A DNA stretch of 64,000 nt from Moritella sp. Urea-trap-13 (GTDB taxonomy: Bacteria > Pseudomonadota > Gammaproteobacteria > Enterobacterales > Moritellaceae). The position numbers and the translations under genes are program-made. The notes beneath the pieces were generated by a model. The model did not search any database, was not told the origin of the DNA, and saw only the letters and a list, made by a program, of their open reading frames with translations. Positions 46,601-57,431 of this stretch are shown piece after piece. How positions within the stretch are numbered: position 1 is the first letter of the stretch; each line of letters opens with the position of its first letter. The stretch spans positions 62,001 to 126,000 of the forward strand of contig NZ_PJCA01000040.1 of NCBI RefSeq assembly GCF_002836355.1, given 5' to 3'.

Positions 46601-47228
46601 TGTGCCGTTTACCCACATGGGCAGTGAGTTATTGAGATCTAAATCAATGCAGCGTGATTCTTATGATTCAGGCGATTGGTATAACCGTGTTGATTTTACC
46701 GCGCAAGATAATAATTGGGATGTCGGTTTACCACGTGAAGACAAAGATGGTAGTAATTGGAAAGTCATTCAAGACGTTATTGATACTTCAGCTGAAAATA
46801 CCATACCAACGCTTGATAATATCAACGATATGAAGTCATTTTATGAAGAGTTTGCTTCATTACGCGCTTCTTCTGGTCTATTGACTTTAGGCCATGGTGA
46901 CGAGATTATTAAACGTGTTAAATTTCATAATACTGGCAGTGCACAAACGGTTGGTGTCATTGTCATGAGTATTGATAATAGTGGGGCTAACTACAACGCT
47001 ACTATTGATAAGGATCGTGATGGTTTAGTGGTTGTGATTAACGCGACTCCAGCAGCAATCGAAGGTTTTCAAAATTTTGATGCCGAAGGTTATACCTTAC
47101 ATTCGATTCAAACAACCAAAGGTAGTCAATCTATTGCCCAAAATGGTGTTGATATATCGAGTATAACCAACAATAAAATTAATACCCCAGCGTGGTCTGT
47201 GGCTGTATTTGAAAAAGTACATCCTTAA
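43635..47228 (+). CDS. pulA: Pullulanase-type alpha-1,6-glucosidase, lipoprotein
   Basis: A 1197-residue starch-debranching enzyme. Signal peptide with lipobox LLFGC (Cys at about 29) means it is lipid-anchored at the cell surface or periplasm. Two N-terminal CBM41-like modules each show VWN-type aromatic motifs and paired cysteines (YVWNDSTC, HVWNEGEC). An all-beta linker, a CBM48-like domain (TTFRLWAPTSQSVSLV) and a GH13 barrel follow: YEAHVRDFS, MDIVYNHT, nucleophile Asp792 in DAFRWDLMGHH, acid Glu821 in FYGEGWNFG, Asp952 in SKHDNQTLWD. ATG 43635 is chosen over 43623 because only it has a GGA upstream. No type II secretion genes are nearby. Confidence 0.93.
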   Translation: MTNINTLFKRSYLTKSIIAVMASSLLFGCNSSSDDNYTAPVKDSEYKVYFKSATDNYANASLYVWNDSTCGAYAGSNPDAGDWNKGLKPDGKDPEFGIYWSLDADQQEASQCVNFIPRIGDDNSKPLGEFNPKLQLTQTNDKDEIFTQEGVGAVYPELITTGDVPANHARIYMNTLDGDSNDFRLHVWNEGECSNLDGSDSAWPGLESTGVSDTYGVYWDIPVNGTDNCLNIIANTKSNGDFQSANLKFEFDSSTAIGNIGFIFKGSDKVYYDALANKPANIIEQSGASAIFSSDKVLLINSKSATKVELYYAKNAGMTFDSATKKITAADSVISSDARSASEEWQGSENKPHLAQDFIAFDLDFTKASISLKEALKGQLILVASDASGVIKVTEVQTASALDALYASQALTEKFGAIINSSGTTFRLWAPTSQSVSLVPYSESKVEGTKIPMTFDQDSGSWVAENTALAHGDFYKYEVTVYHPATDKIETYQVTDPYSLSLSTNSELSQVIDLKNAAVTPAGWDELKAPHAQNNPAEFILYEAHVRDFSALDTSTPQASRGKYSAFGQRDSAPVKHLKSLADSGVSHLHLLPVFDIATINEDSSQVANIDEPFSKLCTLKPEIKDDAAFADYCSSSETIESVFEQLLPSDSPTNAVVQRLNTYVRDVDGFNWGYDPFHYTVPEGSYSSNPDGMTRIKEFREMVMAVKNDIGMNVVMDIVYNHTNEAGVSDKSVLDRIVPWYYQRLNELSGDVENSTCCSNTAPENAMMGKLISDSLVVWAEDYKVDAFRWDLMGHHPKAQILDSLAAVTAVDPDTYFYGEGWNFGEVENDRQFTQATQANMYGTGVGTFSDRLRDSVRGGGPFDSEIGLREGQGFGNGAYVLANEQNKVTKEIALHLADLTRLGMAGNLADYPFVDSKDSSIIGSGLDYNGQAAGYAKDAWEVQNYVSKHDNQTLWDNNQYKIGYEVKTETRVRMQAVSLATAMLGQGVPFTHMGSELLRSKSMQRDSYDSGDWYNRVDFTAQDNNWDVGLPREDKDGSNWKVIQDVIDTSAENTIPTLDNINDMKSFYEEFASLRASSGLLTLGHGDEIIKRVKFHNTGSAQTVGVIVMSIDNSGANYNATIDKDRDGLVVVINATPAAIEGFQNFDAEGYTLHSIQTTKGSQSIAQNGVDISSITNNKINTPAWSVAVFEKVHP

Positions 47229-47314
47229 CCAGAAAGGCGGTGCGTCTGATTGTTGATGAGGCGTACCATCAATCATTATGGGGTGGTGCTTGTTACCATT
47301 CACCGTCATTTAAG

Positions 47315-47338
47315 GCAGCGCTAAGCGCTGCTTTTTTT
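47315..47338 (+). terminator. Terminator of pulA
   Basis: Stem GCAGCGC / GCGCTGC with a 3-base loop followed by seven T residues. Confidence 0.9.
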
Positions 47339-47568
47339 ATAAAATTGAGTTTAGACTTAAGGACTTGATTTTATGATTCTACCCTCGAATAAATTCAATT
47401 ATGACATTTACTTGCCAGTAATCCGCTAGTGTTTGTGTTGTTCTTAGTATGATCTGTCGTGATCTGCAGAGTATTCCCCATTTAGGTAGTTTTATATTAG
47501 GAGGTATTTTGCTATAACAAGGATTGGTATGGATACCACTCCTCTAAACTATTAGCTCATAACAATGG
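47339..47568. other. Intergenic region between pulA and the tssJ-like gene
   Basis: About 230 bases without a supportable gene. It contains a strong SD-like AGGAGGT at 47499-47505 with no usable start codon behind it (TTG-CTA-TAA only) and a complementary ACTCCT shortly after, so it could be part of a leader hairpin. Confidence 0.4.
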
Positions 47569-48066
47569 ATGTTGAAGCGTATGATAACAATCAACCCCTC
47601 TTTTTTCACTCTTGAAAAATGGCTTAAGCTGCTTGTAACTAGTGCTGCTTTATTACTGTTGAGTGCCTGTAGTAGCACTGATGTTCGATTAAACTTATCC
47701 GCTTCTGCAGATCTTAATAGCAATAAGTATAACGAATCTTTACCGGTAATGGTTCGGATCTATCAATTATCGGCGGTCAGTGCTTTTCGCAATGCCAGTT
47801 TTGATCAGTTATGGCAAGCCGACGAATTGGTCCTTGGCGCAGACCTTGTTGATAAACAAGCGTTCAGCGTAAAACCAAATGCCAAATTAGATTATGAATT
47901 TGTGCAAGTTGATGATGCTGAGTACATTGCCATGTTTGTTATGTTTAGAAACGCAGAACAAGACAGTTGGCGTTGGTTACATAAGCTCGATGGCGGGGTC
48001 TTGTCGTTTGATACTGAGTTTGATATTCACTTGATGAATAATAAAATTTATTATGCGGATAACTAA
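47569..48066 (+). CDS. TssJ-like (type VI secretion) lipoprotein, isolated
   Basis: A 165-residue lipoprotein similar to TssJ/VasD, which in type VI secretion systems anchors TssM to the outer membrane. A hydrophobic signal with lipobox LLSAC is followed by the TssJ transthyretin-like pattern: VRLNLSASADLN, SLPVMVRIYQL, FRNASFDQLW. The C-terminal region MFVMFRNAEQDSWRWLHKL also fits. No tssK, tssL, tssM or other T6SS gene is near; the neighbours are pulA and queA. The start is uncertain between 47569 and 47581; neither has a strong ribosome site. It may work with a distant T6SS or have another envelope role. Confidence 0.78.
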   Translation: MLKRMITINPSFFTLEKWLKLLVTSAALLLLSACSSTDVRLNLSASADLNSNKYNESLPVMVRIYQLSAVSAFRNASFDQLWQADELVLGADLVDKQAFSVKPNAKLDYEFVQVDDAEYIAMFVMFRNAEQDSWRWLHKLDGGVLSFDTEFDIHLMNNKIYYADN

Positions 48067-48288
48067 TTTACCTACCTACAAAGCAAGCAGATAATCAAAA
48101 GGGTACGTCATCTTAAGTCAGAATCCGCTTTTCGCTGATAACCTTAGCGCCGATCTCGGGTTGAGGTTATTAAGTGGTTATTTAATCCGTCATAATCGGA
48201 ACAAATCTCTTCTTCCCTTGATATTATCTCTGTTGATAACTAGACTAGCGGACTATTTCAATTTTAAGTTCGATTTTAAGGTACCTTC

Positions 48289-49338
48289 ATGCAGGTTTCA
48301 GATTTCAATTTTAGTCTTCCTGACGAGTTAATTGCGCGTTATCCGAAAGCGGATCGCCGTTCAAGCCGTCTACTCCAATTAAACGGTAACAGCGGTGAGC
48401 TTGTTGATAAGCAGTTCGCAGACATTCTTGATTTAGTTGAAGCTGGCGATCTGATGGTATTTAACAATACCCGTGTTATCCCTGCGCGTATGTATGGTCA
48501 AAAAGCTTCAGGCGGTAAAATCGAAGTACTTGTTGAACGTGTTATTGGCGATCATTCAGTATTAGCACACGTACGTTCATCAAAATCACCGAAAGTCGGT
48601 GCGCAACTTATCTTAGAAGGCACGGTAAATGCTGAAATGGTTGCGCGTCATGATGCGTTATTCGAACTTAAGTTCTTAGACGAGCGTCATGTACTGGAAG
48701 TATTAGAAGACATTGGTCATATGCCACTGCCGCCTTATATTGACCGTCCAGATGAAGATTCAGATAAAGAACGTTACCAAACTGTTTACAACGAAAAACC
48801 GGGTGCAGTAGCGGCGCCTACAGCAGGTTTACACTTTGATGAAGCATTGTTAGCGCAATTAGCTGAAAAAGGCGTAAACACCGCGTTTGTAACGCTGCAC
48901 GTGGGTGCGGGTACGTTCCAACCAGTACGTGTTGATAATATTCTCGATCACCATATGCATTCTGAATATGCTGAAGTGTCTGAAGACGTTGTGGCTAAAA
49001 TTGCTGCGACTAAAGCCAATGGCGGTCGCGTGATTGCAGTGGGTACTACGTCAGTACGTTCGTTAGAAAGTGCCGCGCAAGCAACCATGGCAAAAGGCCT
49101 ACCGCTAGCGCCATTTTTTGAAGACACGGAAATCTTTATTTATCCTGGTTATAAGTTCCAACTTGTTGATGCCATGGTAACGAATTTCCATTTACCTGAA
49201 TCAACCCTTATTATGTTGTTATCTGCATTCGCTGGTTATGACCATGTGATGCCAGCTTATCAACATGCTATTACTGAGAAATACCGTTTCTTCAGTTATG
49301 GCGATGCGATGTTTGTGACCAAGCAGACTGCAGTATAA
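48289..49338 (+). CDS. queA: S-adenosylmethionine:tRNA ribosyltransferase-isomerase
   Basis: QueA moves the ribosyl part of SAM onto preQ1 in tRNA to form epoxyqueuosine. The 349-residue product has the expected landmarks: [62 protein letters not shown] and [24 protein letters not shown] precedes the ATG. It starts the conserved queA-tgt-yajC-secD-secF series. Confidence 0.97.
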   Translation: MQVSDFNFSLPDELIARYPKADRRSSRLLQLNGNSGELVDKQFADILDLVEAGDLMVFNNTRVIPARMYGQKASGGKIEVLVERVIGDHSVLAHVRSSKSPKVGAQLILEGTVNAEMVARHDALFELKFLDERHVLEVLEDIGHMPLPPYIDRPDEDSDKERYQTVYNEKPGAVAAPTAGLHFDEALLAQLAEKGVNTAFVTLHVGAGTFQPVRVDNILDHHMHSEYAEVSEDVVAKIAATKANGGRVIAVGTTSVRSLESAAQATMAKGLPLAPFFEDTEIFIYPGYKFQLVDAMVTNFHLPESTLIMLLSAFAGYDHVMPAYQHAITEKYRFFSYGDAMFVTKQTAV

Positions 49339-49458
49339 ATTTAATTAGTAGTGGGCTAGTGCTTATTAGCTTACTGCTAGTTTATTAACGATAAACAACG
49401 ACGATAACGTATGTTGTTTGAATTTTTTGAAAGAAGTAATGTCAGACTGTTTCTCTGA

Positions 49459-50610
<1,152 letters not shown>

Positions 50611-50728
50611 TTATTAAGCAAACACTAACCTGATAGTCGATCTAAGTTTGGTAAACCTTTCTCATTAGTAGTAATGTAATGTGATTGGTTTATCATATCA
50701 ATATTAAAATTTATAAAGGGAAATAAAA

Positions 50729-51067
50729 ATGAGTTTTTTCATTGCAAATGCAGTTGCTGCTGAAGGTATTCCAACTCCAGCTGGTGGTGGTTACGAAATG
50801 TTGATCATGTTAGGTATTTTTGGTGTGATCTTTTACTTCATGATCTATCGCCCACAAGCGAAACGTCAAAAAGAACAGAAGAGCCTAATGTCATCGTTGT
50901 CAAAAGGTGAAGAAGTACTTACTGTTGGTGGCATCGTAGGTAGAATAACAAAGATTTCTGAAGGTAATGATTACATTGTGATCTCGATTGCTGATGCAAC
51001 AAATATCACGATTAAACGTGATTACATTGCCGCTGTATTACCAAAAGGTAGCATGCAGTCGCTTTAA
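50729..51067 (+). CDS. yajC: Sec translocon accessory protein YajC
   Basis: YajC is a small inner-membrane protein that associates with SecDF. The 112-residue product has one membrane helix (MLIMLGIFGVIFYFMIY) followed by RPQAKRQKEQKSLMSSLSKGEEVLTVGGIVG, the family signature. AAAGGGAAA precedes the ATG. It sits 118 bases after tgt and 29 bases before secD. Confidence 0.96.
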   Translation: MSFFIANAVAAEGIPTPAGGGYEMLIMLGIFGVIFYFMIYRPQAKRQKEQKSLMSSLSKGEEVLTVGGIVGRITKISEGNDYIVISIADATNITIKRDYIAAVLPKGSMQSL

Positions 51068-51096
51068 TCTTTTCCGTATCCCAGTAAGGTAATATT

Positions 51097-52941
51097 TTGT
51101 TAAATAAATATCCTCTGTGGAAGTATCTAATGGTGATCGCTACGATCGCCATTTGTTTACTCTATGCCACACCGAATCTATACGGGGAAGACCCCGCTGT
51201 TCAAGTTTCTGCTGCACGTGGTGCTGCTATTGAAGTCTCAACACTCGATAAAGTAAAAGCAGAACTCGATAAACAAGCCATTTCTTATAAAAGTGTTTCA
51301 TTAGAACAAAACCAAGTATTAATTCGCTTAACTGATAGCGAACAGCAATTACTTGCTAGTGAAGTATTAAAAGAGCAACTTGGTCAAACCTTCATTGTCG
51401 CTTTAAACCTTGCCCCTGCAACCCCGGACTGGCTACAAAGCATTGGCGCTGAACCACTAAAATTAGGTCTTGATTTACGTGGTGGTGTTCACTTCTTACT
51501 TGAAGTTGATATGCAAGAAGCGTTAGTGAAAGCTGAAGATCAAATGTTACAAGACTTCCGTACCGATTTACGTGAAGAAAAGCTGCGTTATACCGCAGTG
51601 CGTAAAGACAGTAACGGTGTGACAGTGCGTTTCCGTGATGCTGAAACTCGCGATAAAGCAGAACAATTCCTTAAAACTAAATATCCAGACCTACTGTTAA
51701 ATGACAGCGAAAATAATGGTCAATTTAGTGTATCGGCAAAAATGACTGAAGCAAAACTTGCTGAAATCAAAGAATATGCCCTGCAACAAAACATCACTAT
51801 TATCCGTAACCGTGTAAACCAATTAGGTGTAGCTGAGCCGCTAGTTCAGCGCCAAGGTGCAGACCGCATTGTGGTTGAATTACCGGGTGTTCAGGACACT
51901 GCTGGTGCTAAAGAAATCTTAGGTGCAACGGCAACCCTAGAATTCCGCTTAGTTGATAATAAAGCGGATCCTTATAGTACTCGTGTACCTGCTGGTAGTA
52001 AAAAATACACTACGCGTGACGGTCGTCCAGTTGTTCTGAAGAAACAAGTTATCTTAACGGGTAACCACATCACAGGTGCAACATCGAGCTTAGATGAGTT
52101 TAGTCGTTCACAGGTAAATATCGATCTTGATTCGCAAGGCGGCAGTAAAATGTCTCGTGCGACGAAGAAAGCAATCGGCACATCAATGGCAACGGTATTC
52201 ATTGAATACAAGCCAACGGGTGAGAAAACCGCTGATGGCAAATCTAAACTGCAGAAAATGGAAGAAGTAATTAACGTTGCTACTATTCAAGCGCAATTAG
52301 GTCGTAGTTTCCGAATTACAGGTTTAGACAGTAGCAACGAAGCTAAAAACTTGGCGTTATTATTACGTGCAGGTGCGTTAGTTGCGCCAGTGCAAATCGT
52401 AGAAGAACGTACCATTGGTCCTAGCTTAGGTAAGCAAAATATCGAAAACGGCTTAGCAGCGATGATTTATGGCATGATTGCAATCGTTATCTTTATGGCT
52501 ATTTACTATCGTAAATTTGGTCTGGTTGCTAACGTTGCCTTGTCTGCAAACATCATCATGATCATTGGTATTATGTCGATGATCCCTGGTGCGACAATGA
52601 CGCTACCTGGTATTGCCGGTATCGTATTAACCATTGGTATGGCTGTCGATGCCAACGTATTGGTATTTGAACGTATCCGTGAAGAGCTTAAAGAAGGCTG
52701 TAGTGTTCAGCAAGCGATTCATCGTGGTTATGATAATGCATTATCTACCATTGCCGATGCGAATATTACTACGCTATTAACCGCAATCATCTTGTTTGCT
52801 GTTGGTACGGGCGCGATTAAAGGTTTCGCTATTACGCTAGCAATTGGTATTGCCGCTTCTATGTTTACTTCAATCATTGGTACACGTGCAATCGTGAACT
52901 TCCTTTGGGGTAATAAAAAGATCGATAAACTTTCAATCTAA
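51097..52941 (+). CDS. secD: Protein translocase subunit SecD
   Basis: SecD uses the proton gradient with SecF to help complete export through SecYEG. 614 residues: a first membrane helix, a large periplasmic domain with [15 protein letters not shown] and [17 protein letters not shown], and five C-terminal helices with [18 protein letters not shown]. Start is a TTG at 51097, 6 bases after AAGGT; it reproduces the conserved [10 protein letters not shown]-terminus and no ATG does. Confidence 0.97.
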   Translation: MLNKYPLWKYLMVIATIAICLLYATPNLYGEDPAVQVSAARGAAIEVSTLDKVKAELDKQAISYKSVSLEQNQVLIRLTDSEQQLLASEVLKEQLGQTFIVALNLAPATPDWLQSIGAEPLKLGLDLRGGVHFLLEVDMQEALVKAEDQMLQDFRTDLREEKLRYTAVRKDSNGVTVRFRDAETRDKAEQFLKTKYPDLLLNDSENNGQFSVSAKMTEAKLAEIKEYALQQNITIIRNRVNQLGVAEPLVQRQGADRIVVELPGVQDTAGAKEILGATATLEFRLVDNKADPYSTRVPAGSKKYTTRDGRPVVLKKQVILTGNHITGATSSLDEFSRSQVNIDLDSQGGSKMSRATKKAIGTSMATVFIEYKPTGEKTADGKSKLQKMEEVINVATIQAQLGRSFRITGLDSSNEAKNLALLLRAGALVAPVQIVEERTIGPSLGKQNIENGLAAMIYGMIAIVIFMAIYYRKFGLVANVALSANIIMIIGIMSMIPGATMTLPGIAGIVLTIGMAVDANVLVFERIREELKEGCSVQQAIHRGYDNALSTIADANITTLLTAIILFAVGTGAIKGFAITLAIGIAASMFTSIIGTRAIVNFLWGNKKIDKLSI

Positions 52942-52952
52942 GGGGATTAATT

Positions 52953-53897
52953 ATGTTTGAAATTATTAAAACAGAACGCACGATCCACTTTATGAAAATG
53001 GCTAAACCGGCGTTTATATTATCTGCGCTATTAGTTCTTTTATCGATATCTTCAATTGCTATTAAAGGCATTAATTGGGGTCTTGATTTCACCGGTGGTA
53101 CGGTGATCGAAGTAGGTTATGACAAACCAGCGGATCTTGAAGTGATTCGTCCGTTGTTAGCAGCTGAAGGCTTTAGTGATGCGGTTATTCAACATTTCGG
53201 CTCAAGCCGTGATGTATTGATCCGTATCGCTCCACGTGAAGGTGTGGACAGTGCTCACCTTGGTAGTCAAATGCTGACTGCATTACAAGGTTACGATAAA
53301 AGCGTAGAAATGCGTCGTATCGAGTTTGTTGGTCCCAACGTCGGTGATGAATTAACCGAGCAGGGTGGCCTAGCGCTGATTGCGGCGTTAATTTGTATCC
53401 TACTTTATGTTGGTGTACGTTTTGAATGGCGTTTAGCTTCTGGTGCGGTAGCAGCATTGGCACATGACGTTATCATCACACTTGGTATCTTCTCGGCGTT
53501 AGAGATTGAATTTGATTTAACTATTTTAGCGGCGCTATTGACCGTTATTGGTTATTCATTGAATGATACTATCGTGGTATTTGACCGTATTCGTGAGAAC
53601 TTCCGTCGCATGCGCATTGATGACTCTGTGGAAATCATGGATGTATCATTAACGCAGACATTATCACGTACGTTAATCACGTCAGGTACAACATTAATGG
53701 TATTAGTATCATTGTTCCTGAAAGGTGGTGCTCTGATCCACGGTTTTGCTTTAGCATTGCTAATCGGTATCGTGGTTGGTACATATTCATCGATTTACGT
53801 AGCGAGTGCATTAGCACTGAGGCTTGGCGTAACGCGTGAAACTATGTTACCACCAGTGATTGAAAAAGAAGGCGCAGACCAAGACCCAATGTCGTAA
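52953..53897 (+). CDS. secF: Protein translocase subunit SecF
   Basis: Partner of SecD, 314 residues. It has the first helix, the periplasmic start INWGLDFTGGTVIEVGY, GPNVGDELTEQG, and the transmembrane motif GYSLNDTIVVFDRIREN with SLTQTLSRTLITSGTTL. AGGGGA precedes the ATG; 11 bases separate it from secD. A terminator closes the operon. Confidence 0.97.
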   Translation: MFEIIKTERTIHFMKMAKPAFILSALLVLLSISSIAIKGINWGLDFTGGTVIEVGYDKPADLEVIRPLLAAEGFSDAVIQHFGSSRDVLIRIAPREGVDSAHLGSQMLTALQGYDKSVEMRRIEFVGPNVGDELTEQGGLALIAALICILLYVGVRFEWRLASGAVAALAHDVIITLGIFSALEIEFDLTILAALLTVIGYSLNDTIVVFDRIRENFRRMRIDDSVEIMDVSLTQTLSRTLITSGTTLMVLVSLFLKGGALIHGFALALLIGIVVGTYSSIYVASALALRLGVTRETMLPPVIEKEGADQDPMS

Positions 53898-53943
53898 GCC
53901 TTAGGGGAAACCTAGCTAACGCATTAGTCTTTTGATTGCCATA

Positions 53944-53969
53944 AAACCCGCCTCGTGCGGGTTTTTTTT
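53944..53969 (+). terminator. Terminator of the secDF operon
   Basis: Stem AAACCCGC / GCGGGTTT with a 5-base loop and a long T-run. Confidence 0.92.
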
Positions 53970-54069
53970 ATATTTTTAGTTATTGAATTATCAAACATAA
54001 AATGAAATTATAGTTAAGTAAAATAGTCGCTTAGTAACCACTTGGTATTAAAATGAAAAGGATAATAAC

Positions 54070-54438
54070 ATGGCTCATAGTCAACGATTTCTAGATTTAT
54101 GTAACGAAGCCCGTAAAGTAGTTAAAGAATGTAGCTGTGCTGATGTGAAGCAGTGGCAAGACGAAGGTAAGCAATTTGTGCTTGTTGATGTACGTGAAGA
54201 AAGCGAATGGGCTGCAAGTCGTATCAGCGGTGCTGAATACATTGGCCGTGGTGTAATCGAGCGTGACCTAGAAGCTAAATATCCTGAGCTAGATACGTGT
54301 ATCGTACTGTATTGCGGTGGCGGTTATCGCTCAGCATTATCAGCTGAGTTCATTCAACGTATGGGCTACACAGATGTTATCTCAATGGATGGCGGTATCC
54401 GTGAGTGGAAAATGAAAGGTTACCCGATTAGTTCATAA
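54070..54438 (+). CDS. Single-domain rhodanese-like protein
   Basis: A 122-residue rhodanese domain. The active-site loop is YCGGGYRSA with the persulfide-forming cysteine; FVLVDVREESEWAASRISGAEYIGRG and SMDGGIREWKMKGYPI complete the fold. It has no signal peptide. Such proteins act as sulfur carriers or thiosulfate sulfurtransferases; no partner is seen. AAAGGA precedes the ATG. It may be transcribed with the cytochrome b561 gene 95 bases downstream. Confidence 0.88.
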   Translation: MAHSQRFLDLCNEARKVVKECSCADVKQWQDEGKQFVLVDVREESEWAASRISGAEYIGRGVIERDLEAKYPELDTCIVLYCGGGYRSALSAEFIQRMGYTDVISMDGGIREWKMKGYPISS

Positions 54439-54533
54439 TGGACATTCAATGTTGATGGCGATTGTAACAATAACAGTCGCTGTGAACTCATTTTAACGAA
54501 TGTATCTATCGCTTGTTATCTGCAGAGGATTGT

Positions 54534-55205
54534 ATGGTTAAGGTTAAAGTTTGGGACGGATTTATTCGTGGCTATCACTGGTTACAAGTCAGCTTGTTAT
54601 TCGGATTATGGTATTGCGCTGATAACGATGAAATGGAATGGCACTTTGTATTTGGTTATGCCTTACTTGCGCTTTGGATTACGCGATTTATTTGGGGCTT
54701 GATTGGCAGTGATACCGCTAAATTCAGTTATTTTATAAAAACACCAAAAGCGCTAATTGGCTACCTTAAAGATAATAATAAATTTGATCGCGTTAAATTT
54801 GGCCATAATCCTGCTGGTGCCTGCATGGTGGTGTTATTTTTAGCCTTGCTTGCGACTCAATTATTTAGTGGGCTAAGTGCCAGCGATGACATTTTATCAG
54901 AAGGGCCATTGGCGCAATATTTTTCTGCTGATACGGTGAGCTTCTTGACCTGGTTACATCACGTAAACTTTGATGTGTTACTTTGGGCAATCGGTCTGCA
55001 TGTGATTGCTATCATGGCTTACAAATTAAAAAAACAGCCATTAGTAAAAGCCATGTTCACTGGCGTTGCTGAATACCCATTAGTGAACTCTATTGCCCAC
55101 CCCAAAATACTGAATGGTTTAGTGGCTTGGGCTATCTACGCTGGTATTGCTGGTGTCGTTTGGTGGCAATGGGGACATGAAAACTTCGGTTACTTATTGT
55201 ATTGA
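54534..55205 (+). CDS. Cytochrome b561-type membrane protein
   Basis: A 223-residue four-helix cytochrome b of the Ni,Fe-hydrogenase b-subunit/b561 kind (PF01292-like). Putative haem histidines are in GYHWLQVSLL, MEWHFVFGYALLALWITRFIWG and LTWLHHVNFDVLLWAIGLHVIAI. Start ATG 54534 follows AGAGGA; the longer frame from 54513 lacks a ribosome site. It probably takes electrons to or from a periplasmic partner and the quinone pool; such proteins often serve small c-type cytochromes, but the cytochrome c' gene lies over 4 kb away. Confidence 0.87.
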   Translation: MVKVKVWDGFIRGYHWLQVSLLFGLWYCADNDEMEWHFVFGYALLALWITRFIWGLIGSDTAKFSYFIKTPKALIGYLKDNNKFDRVKFGHNPAGACMVVLFLALLATQLFSGLSASDDILSEGPLAQYFSADTVSFLTWLHHVNFDVLLWAIGLHVIAIMAYKLKKQPLVKAMFTGVAEYPLVNSIAHPKILNGLVAWAIYAGIAGVVWWQWGHENFGYLLY

Positions 55206-55287
55206 TGACTTTATTGAACTGTAGTATTGAACCGTAGATTAATGACTGGTTTAAAACATAAAATATAAAGCATAAAATTAATATCTG

Positions 55288-55330
55288 CAGACATTAAGGT
55301 TAAATAGTTAGCCTTAATGTCTGAATCTTT
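55288..55330 (+). terminator. Terminator after the cytochrome b561 gene
   Basis: A 12-bp stem (CAGACATTAAGG / CCTTAATGTCTG) with a 12-base loop, then AATCTTTT. Confidence 0.72.
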
Positions 55331-55461
55331 TAACTAGGTAGCACTATTACACCAGTTAAAAGTCATTCTTTGTTATCCCCTCTATACTCATTTTCATACG
55401 TAACCTTTATCTATAACTATCTGATATATATTGAATACCAAAAATTCATGGAGTAGAAATA

Positions 55462-56514
55462 ATGATAGATGAAATTCAGTTTTATGAACCTAATGATGAT
55501 TTCGGATTCTTGTCAAATTTAGCCTTGGCCCCGATCAAGGTGGAAGGGGTTGAATGGCCAAGCAGTGAACATTTTTATCAAGCGCAAAAGTTTAACGACC
55601 CGCAATTACAACGTTTAATCCGCCAAGCACCGACTCCTGATGAAGCGTTTCGCTTAAGTCGTGAATATGCACAGTTGGTAAAATCTGATTGGTTGCAGCA
55701 ACGCGAGTCTATTATGCGCTATGCTGTCACCGAAAAATTTAGTCAAAATCCTTATTACGCCTATCAACTTGTCGCGACTGGAGAGCAGGTATTAACAGAG
55801 CATTCGCATAAAGATAGCTTTTGGGGGGACGGTGGTGATGGCAGTGGTCGCAATGAACTTGGCCAAATATTGATGGCAGTACGTAGTGATTTAATCGAGC
55901 AGGAACCTTATAACCTGATCACCTATGTTGATAGCGCCAAACTACCAACCCAATTTGGCATGTTCCAGATGAACGGCTTTATAGAAAGATCGACAGGTAA
56001 AGAACACCTTGCTTTAGTGTATGGAACATTGGATCCCAGTGAACCCGTTCTAATCCGTTTACATTCTGAATGCTTAACCGGAGATGCGTTATTTAGCGCG
56101 CGTTGTGATTGTGGCTTTCAATTAGCCAAAGCAATGCAAAACATTGTCGAGAAAGGCAGTGGTGTGATCCTTTACTTACGTCAAGAAGGACGTGGTATCG
56201 GCTTGTTAAATAAGATAAGAGCTTATCATTTACAAGATGATGGCGCTGACACTGTTGAAGCCAATGAGCGTCTAGGCTTTGCTGCAGACATGCGAGATTA
56301 CACCTTCTGCAAAGGCATGCTTGGTCACTTGAATATTAATAGTGTTAAGTTAATGACCAATAACCCTCGTAAGGTGAATGCGTTAATTAAAGCGGGAATG
56401 AATATTGCAGAGCGGGTGCCACTTCAAGAAGGTAATAACCCCCATAATCAAGGTTACCTTAAAACTAAAGCCGATAAGATGGGGCACATGTTTGCGGCTG
56501 ATTTTATTAATTAG
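55462..56514 (+). CDS. NADAR (DUF1768)-GTP cyclohydrolase II fusion
   Basis: A 350-residue fusion. Residues 1 to about 150 are a NADAR/COG3236 domain ([35 protein letters not shown]); such domains are known to cleave N-glycosidic bonds of early riboflavin intermediates, and others remove ADP-ribose from guanine. Residues about 155-350 are RibA: zinc site [16 protein letters not shown], catalytic region [17 protein letters not shown], and [17 protein letters not shown]. RibA opens GTP to start riboflavin synthesis. The fusion itself is known in some gammaproteobacteria. GGAG precedes the ATG; no FMN riboswitch is visible upstream, and no other rib gene is nearby. Confidence 0.93.
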   Translation: MIDEIQFYEPNDDFGFLSNLALAPIKVEGVEWPSSEHFYQAQKFNDPQLQRLIRQAPTPDEAFRLSREYAQLVKSDWLQQRESIMRYAVTEKFSQNPYYAYQLVATGEQVLTEHSHKDSFWGDGGDGSGRNELGQILMAVRSDLIEQEPYNLITYVDSAKLPTQFGMFQMNGFIERSTGKEHLALVYGTLDPSEPVLIRLHSECLTGDALFSARCDCGFQLAKAMQNIVEKGSGVILYLRQEGRGIGLLNKIRAYHLQDDGADTVEANERLGFAADMRDYTFCKGMLGHLNINSVKLMTNNPRKVNALIKAGMNIAERVPLQEGNNPHNQGYLKTKADKMGHMFAADFIN

Positions 56515-56543
56515 CCAGAATCATAAAGAGTATTCATATTGCG

Positions 56544-56578
56544 AAAAACACCAGTCAGTTTAAGTGACTGGTGTTTTT
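56544..56578. terminator. Bidirectional terminator after the NADAR-RibA gene
   Basis: A perfect 14-bp stem (AAAAACACCAGTCA / TGACTGGTGTTTTT) with a 7-base loop; A-run left, T-run right. Serves both convergent genes. Confidence 0.92.
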
Positions 56579-56595
56579 GTATCGATGTTATGGGA

Positions 56596-57351
56596 TCAGA
56601 TGTAGTGGTTAATGATGTCTGTTAACGTACCGGCATCTTCTAAGGCTGAAAGTTGTCGATTAATAAACAGTTGCAGTTCGCTATCCATATTCGGATCAAA
56701 TGCAAGATAAATAGGGTAAGTTGGTATCAAGGCTGAAAAATTTTGTAAGTGATAACTGCTGAGGTCTTTAGACTGAATTTTAAGGTTGTATTTAATCCGT
56801 GATGTCATTTCGATAAAAATAGCATCGTTCGGCATTTTATCTAAGATCCTGAAAGCTGCAGCGTAGTCTTTCACTCTTAGTTCTTGAATTACGCCACTAT
56901 CAATATAAGGTTGTAGCGTTGGATAATCAAAGCCATAGAGTAAAACAAATACTTTGTCTTTTATGTCGCTAATATCTGTATATGAAAAGTCTGATTTGGC
57001 ATTGCTTAAGATACTGTGACTAACGGTGTAAATTGGTTTATCAGATAAGTTTTCTGCTTGGACACTGCCCCAATTTGGACTGCCGTAAGTGACCCAGTTT
57101 TTTTCTCCTCCGGCCTCTAACTTTGAAATCATCCGATTGAATGGGTAGACATGATAATTAACGGTATATTTATCCATAAATATCTTGGCAATAATGTCTG
57201 ATACGATACCTGAGTGTTGCTCATCATCCGTCGTTATTTGAAATGGCATGGCTTGTTTAGCAATGACATAGTAGTTGATTGATTCTGAATTAGCTGTAAA
57301 GCTAGCAATGCAAAGCTGCAGAGTTAACATTATTGAAATAAAGCGTTTCAT
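56596..57351 (-). CDS. Periplasmic amino-acid-binding-like protein (SBP_bac_3 type)
   Basis: A 251-residue exported protein: signal peptide ([22 protein letters not shown]) then a family 3 solute-binding fold ([65 protein letters not shown]). No permease or ATPase gene is adjacent. It diverges from a hybrid histidine kinase gene by about 80 bases, and such lone binding proteins may deliver ligand to a sensor rather than to a transporter. Ligand unknown. Confidence 0.83.
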   Translation of the reverse strand: MKRFISIMLTLQLCIASFTANSESINYYVIAKQAMPFQITTDDEQHSGIVSDIIAKIFMDKYTVNYHVYPFNRMISKLEAGGEKNWVTYGSPNWGSVQAENLSDKPIYTVSHSILSNAKSDFSYTDISDIKDKVFVLLYGFDYPTLQPYIDSGVIQELRVKDYAAAFRILDKMPNDAIFIEMTSRIKYNLKIQSKDLSSYHLQNFSALIPTYPIYLAFDPNMDSELQLFINRQLSALEDAGTLTDIINHYI

Positions 57352-57431
57352 TTTTACTTCCTTATAGTAGTAATTCCATAGTAGTGTCTATTATTAGGTT
57401 AGTCGACGGACAACAGGATGTGAGTTTAGGG

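Noticed and set aside
47499-47511. Strong SD AGGAGGT followed by TTG as a gene start
   Set aside because: The frame is TTG-CTA-TAA, only two codons; no other start codon is at proper distance.
55331-55461. FMN riboswitch upstream of the NADAR-RibA gene
   Set aside because: The 130 bases lack the conserved RFN element helices and AGGG motifs; too short for the full element.
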